Assembly (NCBI GenBank): GCA_937968035.1
Contig: CALBTS010000791.1
Location: 1-18,847, forward strand
Source: an uncultured Methanomethylovorans sp.
GTDB taxonomy: Archaea; Halobacteriota; Methanosarcinia; Methanosarcinales; Methanosarcinaceae
DNA length: 18,847 bases
Reading direction: 5' to 3'
The position numbers and the translations under genes were made by a program. Shown one piece after another: positions 7,163 through 15,015 of this stretch (the stretch's first letter is position 1; each line of letters starts with the position of its first letter). The notes beneath the pieces were generated by a model. That model was not told the origin of the DNA. It did not search any database and saw nothing but the letters and a program-made list of their open reading frames with translations.

Positions 7163-8173
7163 ATGGCATCGATGGCAACAACAAACAGTAGTTCCTATTT
7201 CGGCCTGGTAGTGGCCTTTACTATATTCTCACTGTCAGGTATATTCCTTAAATCGATCTATGGAATGCCAGTAGGATCTGTTATCTACTACCGGCTCATT
7301 TTTGGGCTTTTAACGCTGTTGGTGTTCATGGCCCTTACAGGAAAGCTGGATGAACTTTTGATAACCAGCAAAAAAAAATATATATTTCTGATGGGATGCA
7401 CGAATACGATCATGATCTATGCATATTTCACTGCAATACAACATGTGGGCGTATCTATAGCAGCCTTATTATTATATACTGCTCCGGTCTATGTGACGAT
7501 CCTTTCACCTTTACTCCTGAAAGAGAACATCACTACCAGGGATACGATAGCCCTTTTGTTGTCAGCCCTGGGAATACTCATAGCTATCCATCCCGGAGGT
7601 AATTTCTCCCCGCAGGCAAAGGACATTTACGTACTGGGCATAATGCTCGGCTTATTATCAGGTATATCATATGCCTTGAGTACCCTCAACTACCGTTATT
7701 TGAGAGACACATATACATCCACTGCTCTTCTTTTCTGGCCAACGGTCGTGAGCCTGGTGCTATTGTCCCCCTATGCAAGTCTTGTGAGCCCCGGAATACT
7801 TGCCATAAATATAGAAGAACTGATACTGTTTGGGATGATCATGACAACCTTTGGTTCACTTCTCTATTACAGAAGCGCCAGATACATTAAAACCCAAAAT
7901 CTTAGTGTCATATCTCTAATAGAACCTGTAGCCGGGATATTCTTCGGATATCTGATCCTGCATGAACAGATTTTCTCATATACCCTTGAAGGATGCGCCT
8001 GTGTACTGACCGGTGTGGCACTGATAAGCACTAAACGCACTACCAGTTCAAGGGAGAAGACCATATCCAAATACTTTAACATCGAGCATTACCCATTGGG
8101 TCATCAGCAAACACTTTTACATACATTCTACAGAATACTATGTAAAGGTCCTTTAAAGAATCTAAAGAGGTGA
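7163..8173 (+). CDS. EamA/DMT-family transporter (second), coupled to the decarboxylase gene
   Basis: 336 aa from the ATG at 7163 (345 from an upstream GTG at 7136; neither has a clear Shine-Dalgarno site). It has about ten hydrophobic segments in two EamA halves. The first half ends with YTAPVYVTILSPLLLKEN and the second with SLIEPVAGIFFGYLILHEQ, the conserved Pro-to-Glu/Gln element of the family. It carries an unusually long hydrophilic tail of about 45 residues after the last helix, rich in Lys, Arg and His. The stop codon lies inside the Shine-Dalgarno site of the decarboxylase gene, so the two are probably translated together. From that pairing I infer export of the amine product or exchange of substrate and product; the sequence alone does not show the substrate. 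Confidence 0.87.
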   Translation: MASMATTNSSSYFGLVVAFTIFSLSGIFLKSIYGMPVGSVIYYRLIFGLLTLLVFMALTGKLDELLITSKKKYIFLMGCTNTIMIYAYFTAIQHVGVSIAALLLYTAPVYVTILSPLLLKENITTRDTIALLLSALGILIAIHPGGNFSPQAKDIYVLGIMLGLLSGISYALSTLNYRYLRDTYTSTALLFWPTVVSLVLLSPYASLVSPGILAINIEELILFGMIMTTFGSLLYYRSARYIKTQNLSVISLIEPVAGIFFGYLILHEQIFSYTLEGCACVLTGVALISTKRTTSSREKTISKYFNIEHYPLGHQQTLLHTFYRILCKGPLKNLKR

Positions 8174-8184
8174 TAGCAGCCTTG
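8167..8184 (+). promoter_or_regulatory. Shine-Dalgarno site favouring the TTG start of the decarboxylase
   Basis: GAGGTGAT (8167-8174) overlaps the transporter stop and lies 7 bases before the TTG at 8182. The alternative GTG at 8170 lies within this element and so would have no ribosome site of its own. The TTG is preferred. Confidence 0.65.
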
Positions 8185-9360
8185 GAACATCCTATAAGCA
8201 TTTCAGAATACCTATCTCCAGAAGAGTTACAAAAAATAAGAGAGTTCGCAGAAGGCAAAGAAACTCCTTTTATTTTACTCAGCCGGAAGAAGATCGAACA
8301 GAAATACGACGAACTAAAACATAACCTTCCCTTTGCCAAGATCTACTATGCGATGAAAGCAAACCCTGCTGAAGAAGTAGTGAGGCTGTTACACGAAAAA
8401 GGGTCTAATTTTGACGTGGCAACCATATATGAGATGGAACAGCTTCTCAGGATGGGGATAAGTCCTGATAAGATGAGTTACGGCAATACCATAAAAAAAG
8501 CAAAGGACATAAAAAAAGCCTATGAATATGGTGTCAGGCTTTTTGTTACAGATTCCCACAGTGACCTTAGAAAATTAGCTGCCAATGCACCTGGATCAAA
8601 GGTCTTTTTCAGATTGCTCACTGAAAGTAACGGGGCAGATTGGCCTCTATCAAGAAAGTTCGGCGCACATACCGGCCAGATTTATTCTCTGATCGTTGAA
8701 GCAAAAGATCTGGGTTTGGTCCCATATGGACTTTCTTTCCACGTAGGATCGCAGCAAAGGGACATTGGAGAATGGGATCACGCCATCTCACAATGCAAGT
8801 ATCTTTTCGATGATGTGAAACACTACGAAGGGATAGAGCTGAAAATGGTAAATCTGGGAGGAGGGCTTCCTGCAAAGTATCTTAAGCCCACTCGCAACAT
8901 TCAGCAATACGCTGAGATCATTACAAAATATCTGCACGAATACTTTGGTGATGAACTGCCGGAGATCCTAATAGAACCGGGAAGATATATAGCAGGAGAC
9001 GCTGGTGTTGTAGTTACAGAGATCGTGCTCATATCCAAGAAATCTGATTCAAGCCAGTATGAATGGGTCTATCTGGATATAGGCAAGTTCGGGGGGCTTA
9101 TTGAAACTTTAGATGAGGCAATAAAGTATCCGATTTTCCCAGAGAAAGCATACAGCGGCAACGGTGGAAGGGAAGTGATCCTTGCCGGTCCCACATGCGA
9201 CAGTATGGACATACTTTATGAGTATTTCAAATACGAGTTGCCAAAGGATATAAAAGAAGGGGACAGGCTGTTCATACTCACTACAGGGGCATACACATAC
9301 ACCTACTGCTCAGTGGAATTCAATGGTATACCGCCAGTGAAAGTATATTTCATTGATTAA
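8182..9360 (+). CDS. PLP-dependent ornithine/lysine decarboxylase-like enzyme (fold type III)
   Basis: 392 aa from TTG 8182, a usual length for fold-type III (alanine-racemase-fold) basic amino acid decarboxylases. Residue numbers here start at TTG 8182. Lys59 in YYAMKANP should form the Schiff base with PLP; HVGSQ (187-191) supplies the His that stacks on the ring; GGG at 226-228 and EPGRY (265-269) bind phosphate and the pyridine nitrogen region; GPTCDSMD (336-343) carries the Cys-Asp of the active site contributed across the dimer; GAYTYTY near 369-375 supplies the Tyr. These are hallmarks of ornithine/lysine decarboxylases, giving putrescine or cadaverine. The stretch DIGKFGGLIETLDEA (299-313) occupies the specificity-helix position and looks like the bacterial type rather than the eukaryotic ODC type. 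Substrate choice between ornithine and lysine is not settled, and carboxynorspermidine or diaminopimelate decarboxylase is less likely. It follows the EamA gene by 8 bases. Confidence 0.87.
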   Translation: MEHPISISEYLSPEELQKIREFAEGKETPFILLSRKKIEQKYDELKHNLPFAKIYYAMKANPAEEVVRLLHEKGSNFDVATIYEMEQLLRMGISPDKMSYGNTIKKAKDIKKAYEYGVRLFVTDSHSDLRKLAANAPGSKVFFRLLTESNGADWPLSRKFGAHTGQIYSLIVEAKDLGLVPYGLSFHVGSQQRDIGEWDHAISQCKYLFDDVKHYEGIELKMVNLGGGLPAKYLKPTRNIQQYAEIITKYLHEYFGDELPEILIEPGRYIAGDAGVVVTEIVLISKKSDSSQYEWVYLDIGKFGGLIETLDEAIKYPIFPEKAYSGNGGREVILAGPTCDSMDILYEYFKYELPKDIKEGDRLFILTTGAYTYTYCSVEFNGIPPVKVYFID

Positions 9361-9373
9361 GAAAGGAGTATGA

Positions 9374-9406
9374 AAGAGGATATGAGCCAAAGCTTCATAT
9401 CCTTTT
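9374..9406. terminator. Bidirectional hairpin between convergent genes
   Basis: The stem pairs 9374-9386 with 9394-9406 (core GGATATGA with TCATATCC, extended by A-T and G-T pairs) around a 7-base loop. It ends in TTTT on the plus strand and is preceded by an A-rich stretch that reads as T-rich on the minus strand. It separates the decarboxylase gene from the YbjQ-like gene and overlaps the latter's stop codon. Confidence 0.55.
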
Positions 9407-9712
9407 GAACTTTACGGCAGTTCCGTAAGCCAGTAGTTCTGCTGCTCCGGTCATGGTCTGAGAGGTTGTGAAGCGTATATTTACAACCGCATCAGCGTCC
9501 AGTTTTTCTGCTTCTTCCACCATTCTCTGTAATGCTTCTTTTCTGGATTGTGAAAGCAGATCAGAATAACCCTTTAATTCCCCTCCTACCAAATTCTGCA
9601 GACCTGCAGCAATATCGCTTCCAATGTTCTTAGCACGTACGGTATTTCCAAAAACTACACCCAGTATCTCCAGTTCCTTACCATTCACATCATTAGTAGT
9701 TGTGATGATCAC
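9395..9712 (-). CDS. YbjQ/UPF0145-family protein
   Basis: 105 aa, the typical length for this family. It shows the family pattern: an N-terminal I-TTT strand, LG-VFGNTVRAKNIGSDI, GGELKGYSDLLSQSR, a helix EA---M-EEAEKLDADAVVN, then RFTTSQTMTGAAELLAYGTAV. UPF0145 proteins form small pentameric rings; the biochemical role is unknown, although the Pfam family carries a putative heavy-metal-binding label. Start GTG at 9712 has an AGAGGTG site at normal spacing. A TATA-like TTTTAAATAGG on the minus strand (about 9747-9757) suggests its own promoter, though it also lies 57 bases beyond the stop of the permease gene and could be co-transcribed. Confidence 0.9.
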   Translation of the reverse strand: MIITTTNDVNGKELEILGVVFGNTVRAKNIGSDIAAGLQNLVGGELKGYSDLLSQSRKEALQRMVEEAEKLDADAVVNIRFTTSQTMTGAAELLAYGTAVKFKRI

Positions 9713-9769
9713 TTTTTCACCTCTTATAGGAGAGATATGAACGGTCCTATTTAAAACAAAAACATTTGT

Positions 9770-10984
9770 TCATTCATGTCTTAGTGCTTCTACAGGATTC
9801 ATGGATGCTGCTTTGTTGGCAGGATATACACCGGCGACCAGACCTACAACAAACGCAATACTAAAGCCCAGAAGGATCAAATATGGAGGGAAAACATGAG
9901 GTATAGACAGATAACTTTGCACCGCGTAAGAAGCTACAGCCCCAAAAAGCACTCCAAGAACTCCCCCTATTGTGCCTAAAAGGGTGGATTCTATTATAAA
10001 AAGTAAAAGAATATCGGTCTTCTTAAAGCCTAAAGATTTCATCAGACCTATCTCCCGTGTTCTTTCGGTAACTGTGACCAGCATTATGTTCATTATACCT
10101 ATGGAACCCACAACCAGGGCCACAAGTGCAACTAAGGTTATAAGGATCGTAAGCGTGTTTGAAAGCTGATCCAATTGCTCGATTATCTCCGCCTGATTAA
10201 AGATCCTGTAAGGCTTTACGTCATCATTTTCAATGTCCCTTGCAGAAACACCAAGAGCACGTGCGAGCCTGCGGTCAACCTCATCTGAAACAGCGCTTAC
10301 AGATTCTGCACTGCTGGTCTTGGCTGTTATACCCCCATAATCAGAAACATTGAGCAGCCCATTCATGGTAGCGATCGGTATGTATATCGTAATGTCCCTG
10401 TCAGGACCACCCTGAACAAAAGTATTCTCTGGAGATCTGATAATGCCTTTTACCTTGAATTTCTCAGTTACTGTGGAACCATCTTCTCTTGTTAAGGTAA
10501 TATCTATGTAGTTATTGATCGAAATGTTGCGGTCGAACTTCTCATTGGCAACCTTCCAGCCCAATACAGCTACATATTTATCCTTGTCAGTGAAAAAATT
10601 ACCTTCTTCAAGCTGGATATTCAATATATCCCCGGCATCCTGAGATACACCCTGGACATCTATCTGCCTTTTAGAAGAGATATATGTCACAGCAGCCATT
10701 TGTCCGTTACTAGGCGAAACACCCTCCACACCAGGTGTGTTCTTGACAATATCAAGTTCATTGTCATGGAGAATGTTCACATCCTGACTATAGATGATAA
10801 TGAAATTGGATCCAAGTGTTCCCAGTTCATCTGTAAAGAACTGATTGAAGCTAGCCCCAAGAGATACATTAGCTACAACTGCTGCTACTCCGATGATGAT
10901 ACCTAGCGTCGTAAGCGCAGAGCGGAGCTTTGCATGCTTGATACTTCCGATACCAAGATCCAGGGCCTGTCGCATGTTAACCAA
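9770..10984 (-). CDS. MacB-type ABC transporter permease 2 (minus module)
   Basis: 404 aa from TTG 10984. Layout: one N-terminal membrane helix (about 24-46, GIIIGVAAVVANVSLG), a large extracytoplasmic MacB_PCD-type domain (about 48-270), then three helices of an FtsX domain with the coupling motif ERTREIGLMKSLG (about 307-319) and a C-terminal YPANKAASMNPVEALRHE. The usual longest frame starts at a GTG (10999) overlapping the stop of the upstream permease. I prefer the TTG because a GAGGTG lies 7 bases before it and because it makes this protein exactly as long as, and gaplessly aligned with, permease 1. It probably pairs with permease 1 as a heterodimer driven by the ATPase at 13450-14145. 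MacB-type pumps use the ectodomain to pass motion across the membrane rather than moving the substrate through it. Confidence 0.88.
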   Translation of the reverse strand: MVNMRQALDLGIGSIKHAKLRSALTTLGIIIGVAAVVANVSLGASFNQFFTDELGTLGSNFIIIYSQDVNILHDNELDIVKNTPGVEGVSPSNGQMAAVTYISSKRQIDVQGVSQDAGDILNIQLEEGNFFTDKDKYVAVLGWKVANEKFDRNISINNYIDITLTREDGSTVTEKFKVKGIIRSPENTFVQGGPDRDITIYIPIATMNGLLNVSDYGGITAKTSSAESVSAVSDEVDRRLARALGVSARDIENDDVKPYRIFNQAEIIEQLDQLSNTLTILITLVALVALVVGSIGIMNIMLVTVTERTREIGLMKSLGFKKTDILLLFIIESTLLGTIGGVLGVLFGAVASYAVQSYLSIPHVFPPYLILLGFSIAFVVGLVAGVYPANKAASMNPVEALRHE

Positions 10985-10995
10985 CCGATGACACC

Positions 10996-12210
10996 TCACT
11001 CATGCCTGAAAGCCTCCACCGGATCCATTCTTGCTGCCTTGTTGGCAGGGTAGATACCTGCCAGCAGACCGACAAAAATTGATACAATAAATCCGATGAT
11101 GATCTGGTTCACCGGAAATACATTAGGCAGATCAAGGAAATAGTTTGCAATCAATGCAACACCTATACCCAGGGCAGTACCACATATGCCACCTATAAGG
11201 CTAAGTATTGTGGATTCTATCAAGAACAGGGTAAGTATATCCTTTCTGGTATATCCTAGCGACTTCATGAGACCGATCTCCCTTGTTCTTTCAGTTACTG
11301 TCACCAGCATAATATTCATGATGCCGATGGAACCCACTATAAGAGATATCAAGGCCACTGAGGTCAATAGAGACGTGAGGGCTGTAGAAACCTGGTTTGT
11401 CTGCTCCAGGGCATCTAATTGATCGAACATCATATAGGGTTTTGTATCATCATTCTCAAGTTCCCTTGATGATACCCCCAGATTCCGGGCCAGACGAACA
11501 TCGATCTCATCAGCAGTTTCACGTACGATTTCCAAGCTTGAAGCCTTTATAAAAAAGCCACCATAATCATCTGCCCCAAGCATCTGGTTCATTGTCCCTA
11601 TAGGGATGAATATCCTGATCTCAGGTTCCACGCCTGTTTCCACAAAAGCGGTGTTTGGATCCTGTATGATGCCTTTTACTATGAACTTTTGTGTGACTAC
11701 GCTTCCATCCTCTCTTCTGAATGTTATTTCAATAGGATTCTTCAAAGAGATCTTCTTATCGAACTTTTCGTAAGCGATCTCGGAACCCAATACTGCCACA
11801 AACTGGTCCTTATCTTCAAGAAAATTCCCAGCATCCATCTTTAGATTGGCAACTTCCCCGTAATCCTCCGTAACACCCTGTATATCTATCTGTCTGGAAG
11901 TTGACAGGTAAGTGACCCTGGCCATCTGCTGATTGATCGGAGAAACACCTTCAACCCCCGGAGTGTTCTTTATAAGATCAAGCTCCTTATCGAAAAAGAC
12001 ATTCACTCCCTGGCTGTAGATCACTATGAAATTAGAACCCACGGCACCGATCTCATCATTGAAGAACTGATTAAAACTGGCGCCAAGAGACACATTAGCT
12101 ATCACAGCAGCTACTCCGATAATGATTCCCAGGGTCGTAAGGCCAGATCGCATCTTTGAGCTGCTGATACTGCCTATCGAGATCCCAACAGATCGCCGGA
12201 GGCTTATCAT
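10996..12210 (-). CDS. MacB-type ABC transporter permease 1 (minus module)
   Basis: 404 aa from ATG 12210, with GAGG 6 bases before it. Same architecture as permease 2: helix 1 at about 24-46 (LGIIIGVAAVIANVSLG), ectodomain about 48-270 (including GASFNQFF, GSNFI-IYSQ and KNTPGVEGVSP), three C-terminal helices at about 276-305, 328-358 and 366-388, motif ERTREIGLMKSLG and end YPANKAARMDPVEAFRHE. The gene lies 7 bases after the surface-protein gene and its stop overlaps the longest frame of permease 2, so all are in one transcript. The two permease genes are 1215 bp each and clearly arose by tandem duplication. The ectodomains have diverged more than the membrane parts. Confidence 0.9.
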   Translation of the reverse strand: MISLRRSVGISIGSISSSKMRSGLTTLGIIIGVAAVIANVSLGASFNQFFNDEIGAVGSNFIVIYSQGVNVFFDKELDLIKNTPGVEGVSPINQQMARVTYLSTSRQIDIQGVTEDYGEVANLKMDAGNFLEDKDQFVAVLGSEIAYEKFDKKISLKNPIEITFRREDGSVVTQKFIVKGIIQDPNTAFVETGVEPEIRIFIPIGTMNQMLGADDYGGFFIKASSLEIVRETADEIDVRLARNLGVSSRELENDDTKPYMMFDQLDALEQTNQVSTALTSLLTSVALISLIVGSIGIMNIMLVTVTERTREIGLMKSLGYTRKDILTLFLIESTILSLIGGICGTALGIGVALIANYFLDLPNVFPVNQIIIGFIVSIFVGLLAGIYPANKAARMDPVEAFRHE

Positions 12211-12217
12211 TCAATCC

Positions 12218-13426
12218 TCACTTTTGCTTCCTGCGCTTATAGATCAGGTAGCCGGCACCTGCAAGGACGGCAACGAGAAGCAGTGATGCCAGAGGACCGA
12301 TAGTGCCTGATTCCTTTACTGTTTCCAGTTGTAACTCCTTTACACCTATAACCTCCTCGTGTTCGTTAAAACCATTTCTGTAATTAGCAGTGATCTTTAA
12401 TTCCCTGGGAGAAGTATCATCCAAAGAAGAGGTTTCTCCGTAGATCTGTATGGTAAAAAGTTCATCCGGGTCCATGGAACCAACGAAGTACTCAGAAGGA
12501 GAGAAATTCACACCATCTGCTTCCAGCCTGACACTTACCGATGACAAGCTGTTCGGATGGATATTAGCTACATCGAACTCCAGAGTTCCTATTCCATTCT
12601 CCAGCTTGAGAGGTTTGGAGGGAACAATGCGCAAAGAAGAAGAATCGACCTTTATAGGAACACGCCAGTTGTTATTGTAGGAATGCGAGCTTCCTATTGT
12701 TGAAAAATCAAGGTAATAAGTACCATCTGACACGTTATCGTCAACAATTATGTTGTATGTAAGGACCATTGATTCACCCGGACCCAGGATGCCATTTCCA
12801 TAATAAGTGTCAGTGACCACTGTTAGACCATCCGTTCCTTTCAATGTGGCAGATTGTACCCGGGCATTGGTATCGAAGTCTTCACCATTGATGGTCACTG
12901 AATATGCTGTCGCACTGTTTTTAAGAGTGAAGGTGATAGTGCCGGTGTCACCTGGCATAAAAACTTCAGGCTCCTTTGTCGGAGCGCCTTCTATCTGGAC
13001 ATTGCCTTTACTGTTAAAGGCAGCAGACCCTATGGTGATCTCAAAGGTTTCTTCCACCCAGGCACCGTTCTTTTCCTTCTGGAACTGGACATCAAAGGAA
13101 GCAACACCTTGTTTCGCATTCTCATCCACAAAAAGCCTGTATTTATGTACTGCCGCACTTTCAGGCCCAAGAATGCCAATGTTTTCAAGGGCGTTAGCTT
13201 CTGAATCCAGAGACAGGGGGTACTCAGGGACCATTTTTATGGAAAGGTCCTCGGATTTACCTGAACCCGTGTTCTCTACCTTGATCCAGACATCAACATA
13301 TTTACCGATCTCTGCAGGCACAGGTTCATATTTAAGGACACTGATACTGAGAGCTGAACCTGAAACTGCACATGCAACACCTGACAAAAGTACGCATGAA
13401 ACAAGAGTCAAGCAAAGATATTTCAA
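12218..13426 (-). CDS. COG1361-type extracellular beta-sandwich protein with C-terminal anchor (minus module)
   Basis: 402 aa. It has an N-terminal signal peptide (about 1-24, hydrophobic from YLCLTLVSCVLLSGVACA), several Ig-like beta-sandwich segments of the NEW3/CARDB or S-layer-domain type (PAEIGKYVDVWIKVENTG, PEVFMPGDTGTITFTLKN, GPGESMVLTYNI), and one C-terminal membrane helix (about 376-396) followed by KRRKQK. Almost the entire chain is outside the cell. The central part (about residues 150-330) matches the surface protein of the plus module (15641-16864). COG1361 proteins often sit beside ABC permeases in methanogens. I infer a partner that binds substrate or links the permease ectodomain to the envelope, in place of a MacA-like protein. 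The TTG start at 13426 lacks a well-spaced Shine-Dalgarno site, so an ATT or a slightly different start is possible. Confidence 0.82.
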   Translation of the reverse strand: MKYLCLTLVSCVLLSGVACAVSGSALSISVLKYEPVPAEIGKYVDVWIKVENTGSGKSEDLSIKMVPEYPLSLDSEANALENIGILGPESAAVHKYRLFVDENAKQGVASFDVQFQKEKNGAWVEETFEITIGSAAFNSKGNVQIEGAPTKEPEVFMPGDTGTITFTLKNSATAYSVTINGEDFDTNARVQSATLKGTDGLTVVTDTYYGNGILGPGESMVLTYNIIVDDNVSDGTYYLDFSTIGSSHSYNNNWRVPIKVDSSSLRIVPSKPLKLENGIGTLEFDVANIHPNSLSSVSVRLEADGVNFSPSEYFVGSMDPDELFTIQIYGETSSLDDTSPRELKITANYRNGFNEHEEVIGVKELQLETVKESGTIGPLASLLLVAVLAGAGYLIYKRRKQK

Positions 13427-13449
13427 AATTGTTCTGATATTACCACCGC

Positions 13450-14145
13450 CTAGTTATTAAGCACACCATCTTTCAAGTATACCACTCTGTCAGCATAGCT
13501 TGCGAGACCGGGATCATGAGTGATCATAATAATAGTCCTTCCTTTTTTATTAAGGTCCTTGAACATGTCCATTATCTCTAATCCGGTCTTGCTGTCAAGG
13601 TTTCCTGTAGGTTCGTCCGCCAGGATTATAGAAGGATCATTGATCAGAGCCCTGGCTATAGCCACCCGCTGTTGCTGCCCTCCCGAAAGTTGAGAAGGCC
13701 GGTTGTTACGACGGTCTTCAAGCCCCACAAGTTGGATCAGCTCATTTGCCCTTTTATTTGGCTCTATACCATTTTTCGTGTTCGCATAGGTAGGTAGGAG
13801 AATGTTCTGCGTTGCAGACAACCTGGGAACAAGATTGAAGTTCTGGAACACAAAGCCGATCTCGAGACCCCGCAAGCGTGCAAGTTCTGAGTCGGTAATT
13901 GTATTAATATCCTGACCCATCAGGATCACCTGCCCGCAGGTAGGCCTGTCAAGGCACCCTACCATATTCATAAGGGTACTTTTCCCTGACCCCGATGGAC
14001 CCATTATAGCCAGGAACTCACCCGCATAAACTTTCATATTGATGCTCTTTAGTATCTGGACCTCCATATTACCTGCCCAGTAACTCTTACACAGATCTCT
14101 CAATTCAATGATTGGATTACCACTCTGTGATATTGCACTATTCAA
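13450..14145 (-). CDS. MacB/LolD-type ABC transporter ATPase (minus module)
   Basis: 231 aa from TTG 14145, a normal length for a LolD/MacB ATPase. Motifs (this numbering): Walker [10 protein letters not shown] at 49-57, Q-loop Gln101 ([10 protein letters not shown]), signature LSGGQQQR from 153, Walker B IILADEP from 173, D-loop GNLD, and switch His210 (ITHDP). The Lys- and Cys-containing extension of 28 residues in the longest frame (to 14229) is unlike the family. A strong TATA box (14205-14212, minus strand) lies inside that extension and would start transcription near 14183, which rules the extension out. GGAG lies 7 bases before the TTG. It is the first gene of the minus module and drives permeases 1 and 2. 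It ends with TAG. Confidence 0.9.
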   Translation of the reverse strand: MNSAISQSGNPIIELRDLCKSYWAGNMEVQILKSINMKVYAGEFLAIMGPSGSGKSTLMNMVGCLDRPTCGQVILMGQDINTITDSELARLRGLEIGFVFQNFNLVPRLSATQNILLPTYANTKNGIEPNKRANELIQLVGLEDRRNNRPSQLSGGQQQRVAIARALINDPSIILADEPTGNLDSKTGLEIMDMFKDLNKKGRTIIMITHDPGLASYADRVVYLKDGVLNN

Positions 14146-14204
14146 ACTCTCAACTCCGTTTGAAGGATCTGAAAGGTAAATACACAAACAGATTGAGCCA
14201 AATC

Positions 14205-14212
14205 TATATATA
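14205..14212 (-). promoter_or_regulatory. TATA box of the minus ABC module
   Basis: Read on the minus strand, GGATATATATAG contains an eight-base TATATATA. The start of transcription should lie about 25 bases downstream, near 14183, giving a leader of about 38 bases before the TTG at 14145. Confidence 0.6.
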
Positions 14213-14255
14213 TCCTTGGAAAAAAACATGCAATAAAAAGAGTGAAAAAAATGTT

Positions 14256-14270
14256 AACAACGACATTGTT
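14256..14270. promoter_or_regulatory. Imperfect palindrome in the divergent control region
   Basis: AACAA, a 5-base centre (CGACA) and TTGTT form an imperfect 15-bp dyad midway between the two module promoters. On the plus strand it lies about 24 bases beyond a TATA-like CAATAAAAAG (14231-14240), so it would cover the transcription start of the YIP1 gene. An operator role is inferred from position only. Confidence 0.35.
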
Positions 14271-14303
14271 GGTGTAAATTTAGTTTAGAGATTGGAGCAA
14301 ATA

Positions 14304-14936
14304 ATGCTGGAAGTCCTTAGCGATCCGGGGGGTTTCTTTGAGGAAAAGATCAAAGAAGAAATTGACTTGAAACCACCTTATGCTGTAATTGGTATAGTGA
14401 CCCTTCTGACCCTCATCAATGCTTTTATCTTAATGAGGGAATTGATGGAAAATCTGTTGAGCGATGTACCTACCATTGTCCAGCTGATTGTGATTACTTT
14501 GGGCTTAATGGTCACCATGGCTTCCGGGATGATCGTGTGGCTGATGATCAGTGGCTTATTCTATGTTTTTTCATGGTTTTTAGCCGGACAAGGGAAGTTC
14601 ACAAGAGTCCTTGAGTTTGTTGCCTATGGATTCCTGCCTTTCATCTTTAGCTCTGCCATCAGCATGGTGCTTATGATCAGCATGTGCTCTTTTTCAGATT
14701 TTGCCATGAATGACCCGCAGACCATAGAAAAAGCCATGCTCAAAAGTCCTTATATGATAGTATCTAATGCGATAAGCATTATCCTTGCCCTATGGAGTGC
14801 TAATATATGGGTTTTCGCTATGATCCACTCAAGGAGCCTTAGTATCAAGAATGCCATGATCACCGTAGGAATACCAATTGGACTATACCTGATATATATG
14901 CTCTATACATTGTATCAGGCAATAGGCCAACCGTAA
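14304..14936 (+). CDS. YIP1-family integral membrane protein a
   Basis: 210 aa from ATG 14304, with GGAG 6 bases upstream. A TTG at 14292 gives four more residues, but the ATG start matches the paralogue next door exactly (M-L-E-V-L against M-M-Q-V-L). The protein begins with a short cytoplasmic segment (DP-GFFEEKIKEE) typical of archaeal and bacterial YIP1-domain proteins, followed by about five hydrophobic helices with the shared elements RVLEFVAYGFLPFIFSS, ALWSANIWVFAM and NAMITVGIPIGLYLIY. YIP1 proteins act in membrane trafficking in eukaryotes; the role in archaea is unknown. As first gene of the plus module it probably assists assembly or energy coupling of the ABC transporter, which is inference from co-location. 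Confidence 0.85.
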   Translation: MLEVLSDPGGFFEEKIKEEIDLKPPYAVIGIVTLLTLINAFILMRELMENLLSDVPTIVQLIVITLGLMVTMASGMIVWLMISGLFYVFSWFLAGQGKFTRVLEFVAYGFLPFIFSSAISMVLMISMCSFSDFAMNDPQTIEKAMLKSPYMIVSNAISIILALWSANIWVFAMIHSRSLSIKNAMITVGIPIGLYLIYMLYTLYQAIGQP

Positions 14937-15015
14937 AATATAAAAACGAAAGTTATAATAAGTCATAGTCATATTTATGTTTGTTACAATAATTATTTGT
15001 ACAAGAGGCTAAATT
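14937..15015 (+). promoter_or_regulatory. Gap between the YIP1 genes with a possible internal promoter
   Basis: This 79-base AT-rich gap is by far the longest within the plus module. It contains CATATTTATG (about 14968-14977), a TATA-like string that would place a start near 15000, and AGAGG a few bases before the ATG at 15016. It may be an internal promoter or simply spacer. Confidence 0.3.

Larger units (their letters stand above)
9770..12210 (-). repeat. Tandem duplication of a permease gene
   Basis: Two directly repeated 1215-bp genes (9770-10984 and 10996-12210) align at protein level over their full lengths without an evident gap. Long identical stretches include LTTLGIIIGVAAV, VSLGASFNQFF and VGSIGIMNIMLVTVTERTRE. 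Divergence across the rest shows that the duplication is not recent. Confidence 0.8.

Noticed and set aside
12807..13460. A 217-codon open frame on the plus strand
   Set aside because: It runs antisense to the COG1361-type surface gene, which has a signal peptide, homologue in the window and anchor; the antisense product has low-complexity composition and no recognisable domain.
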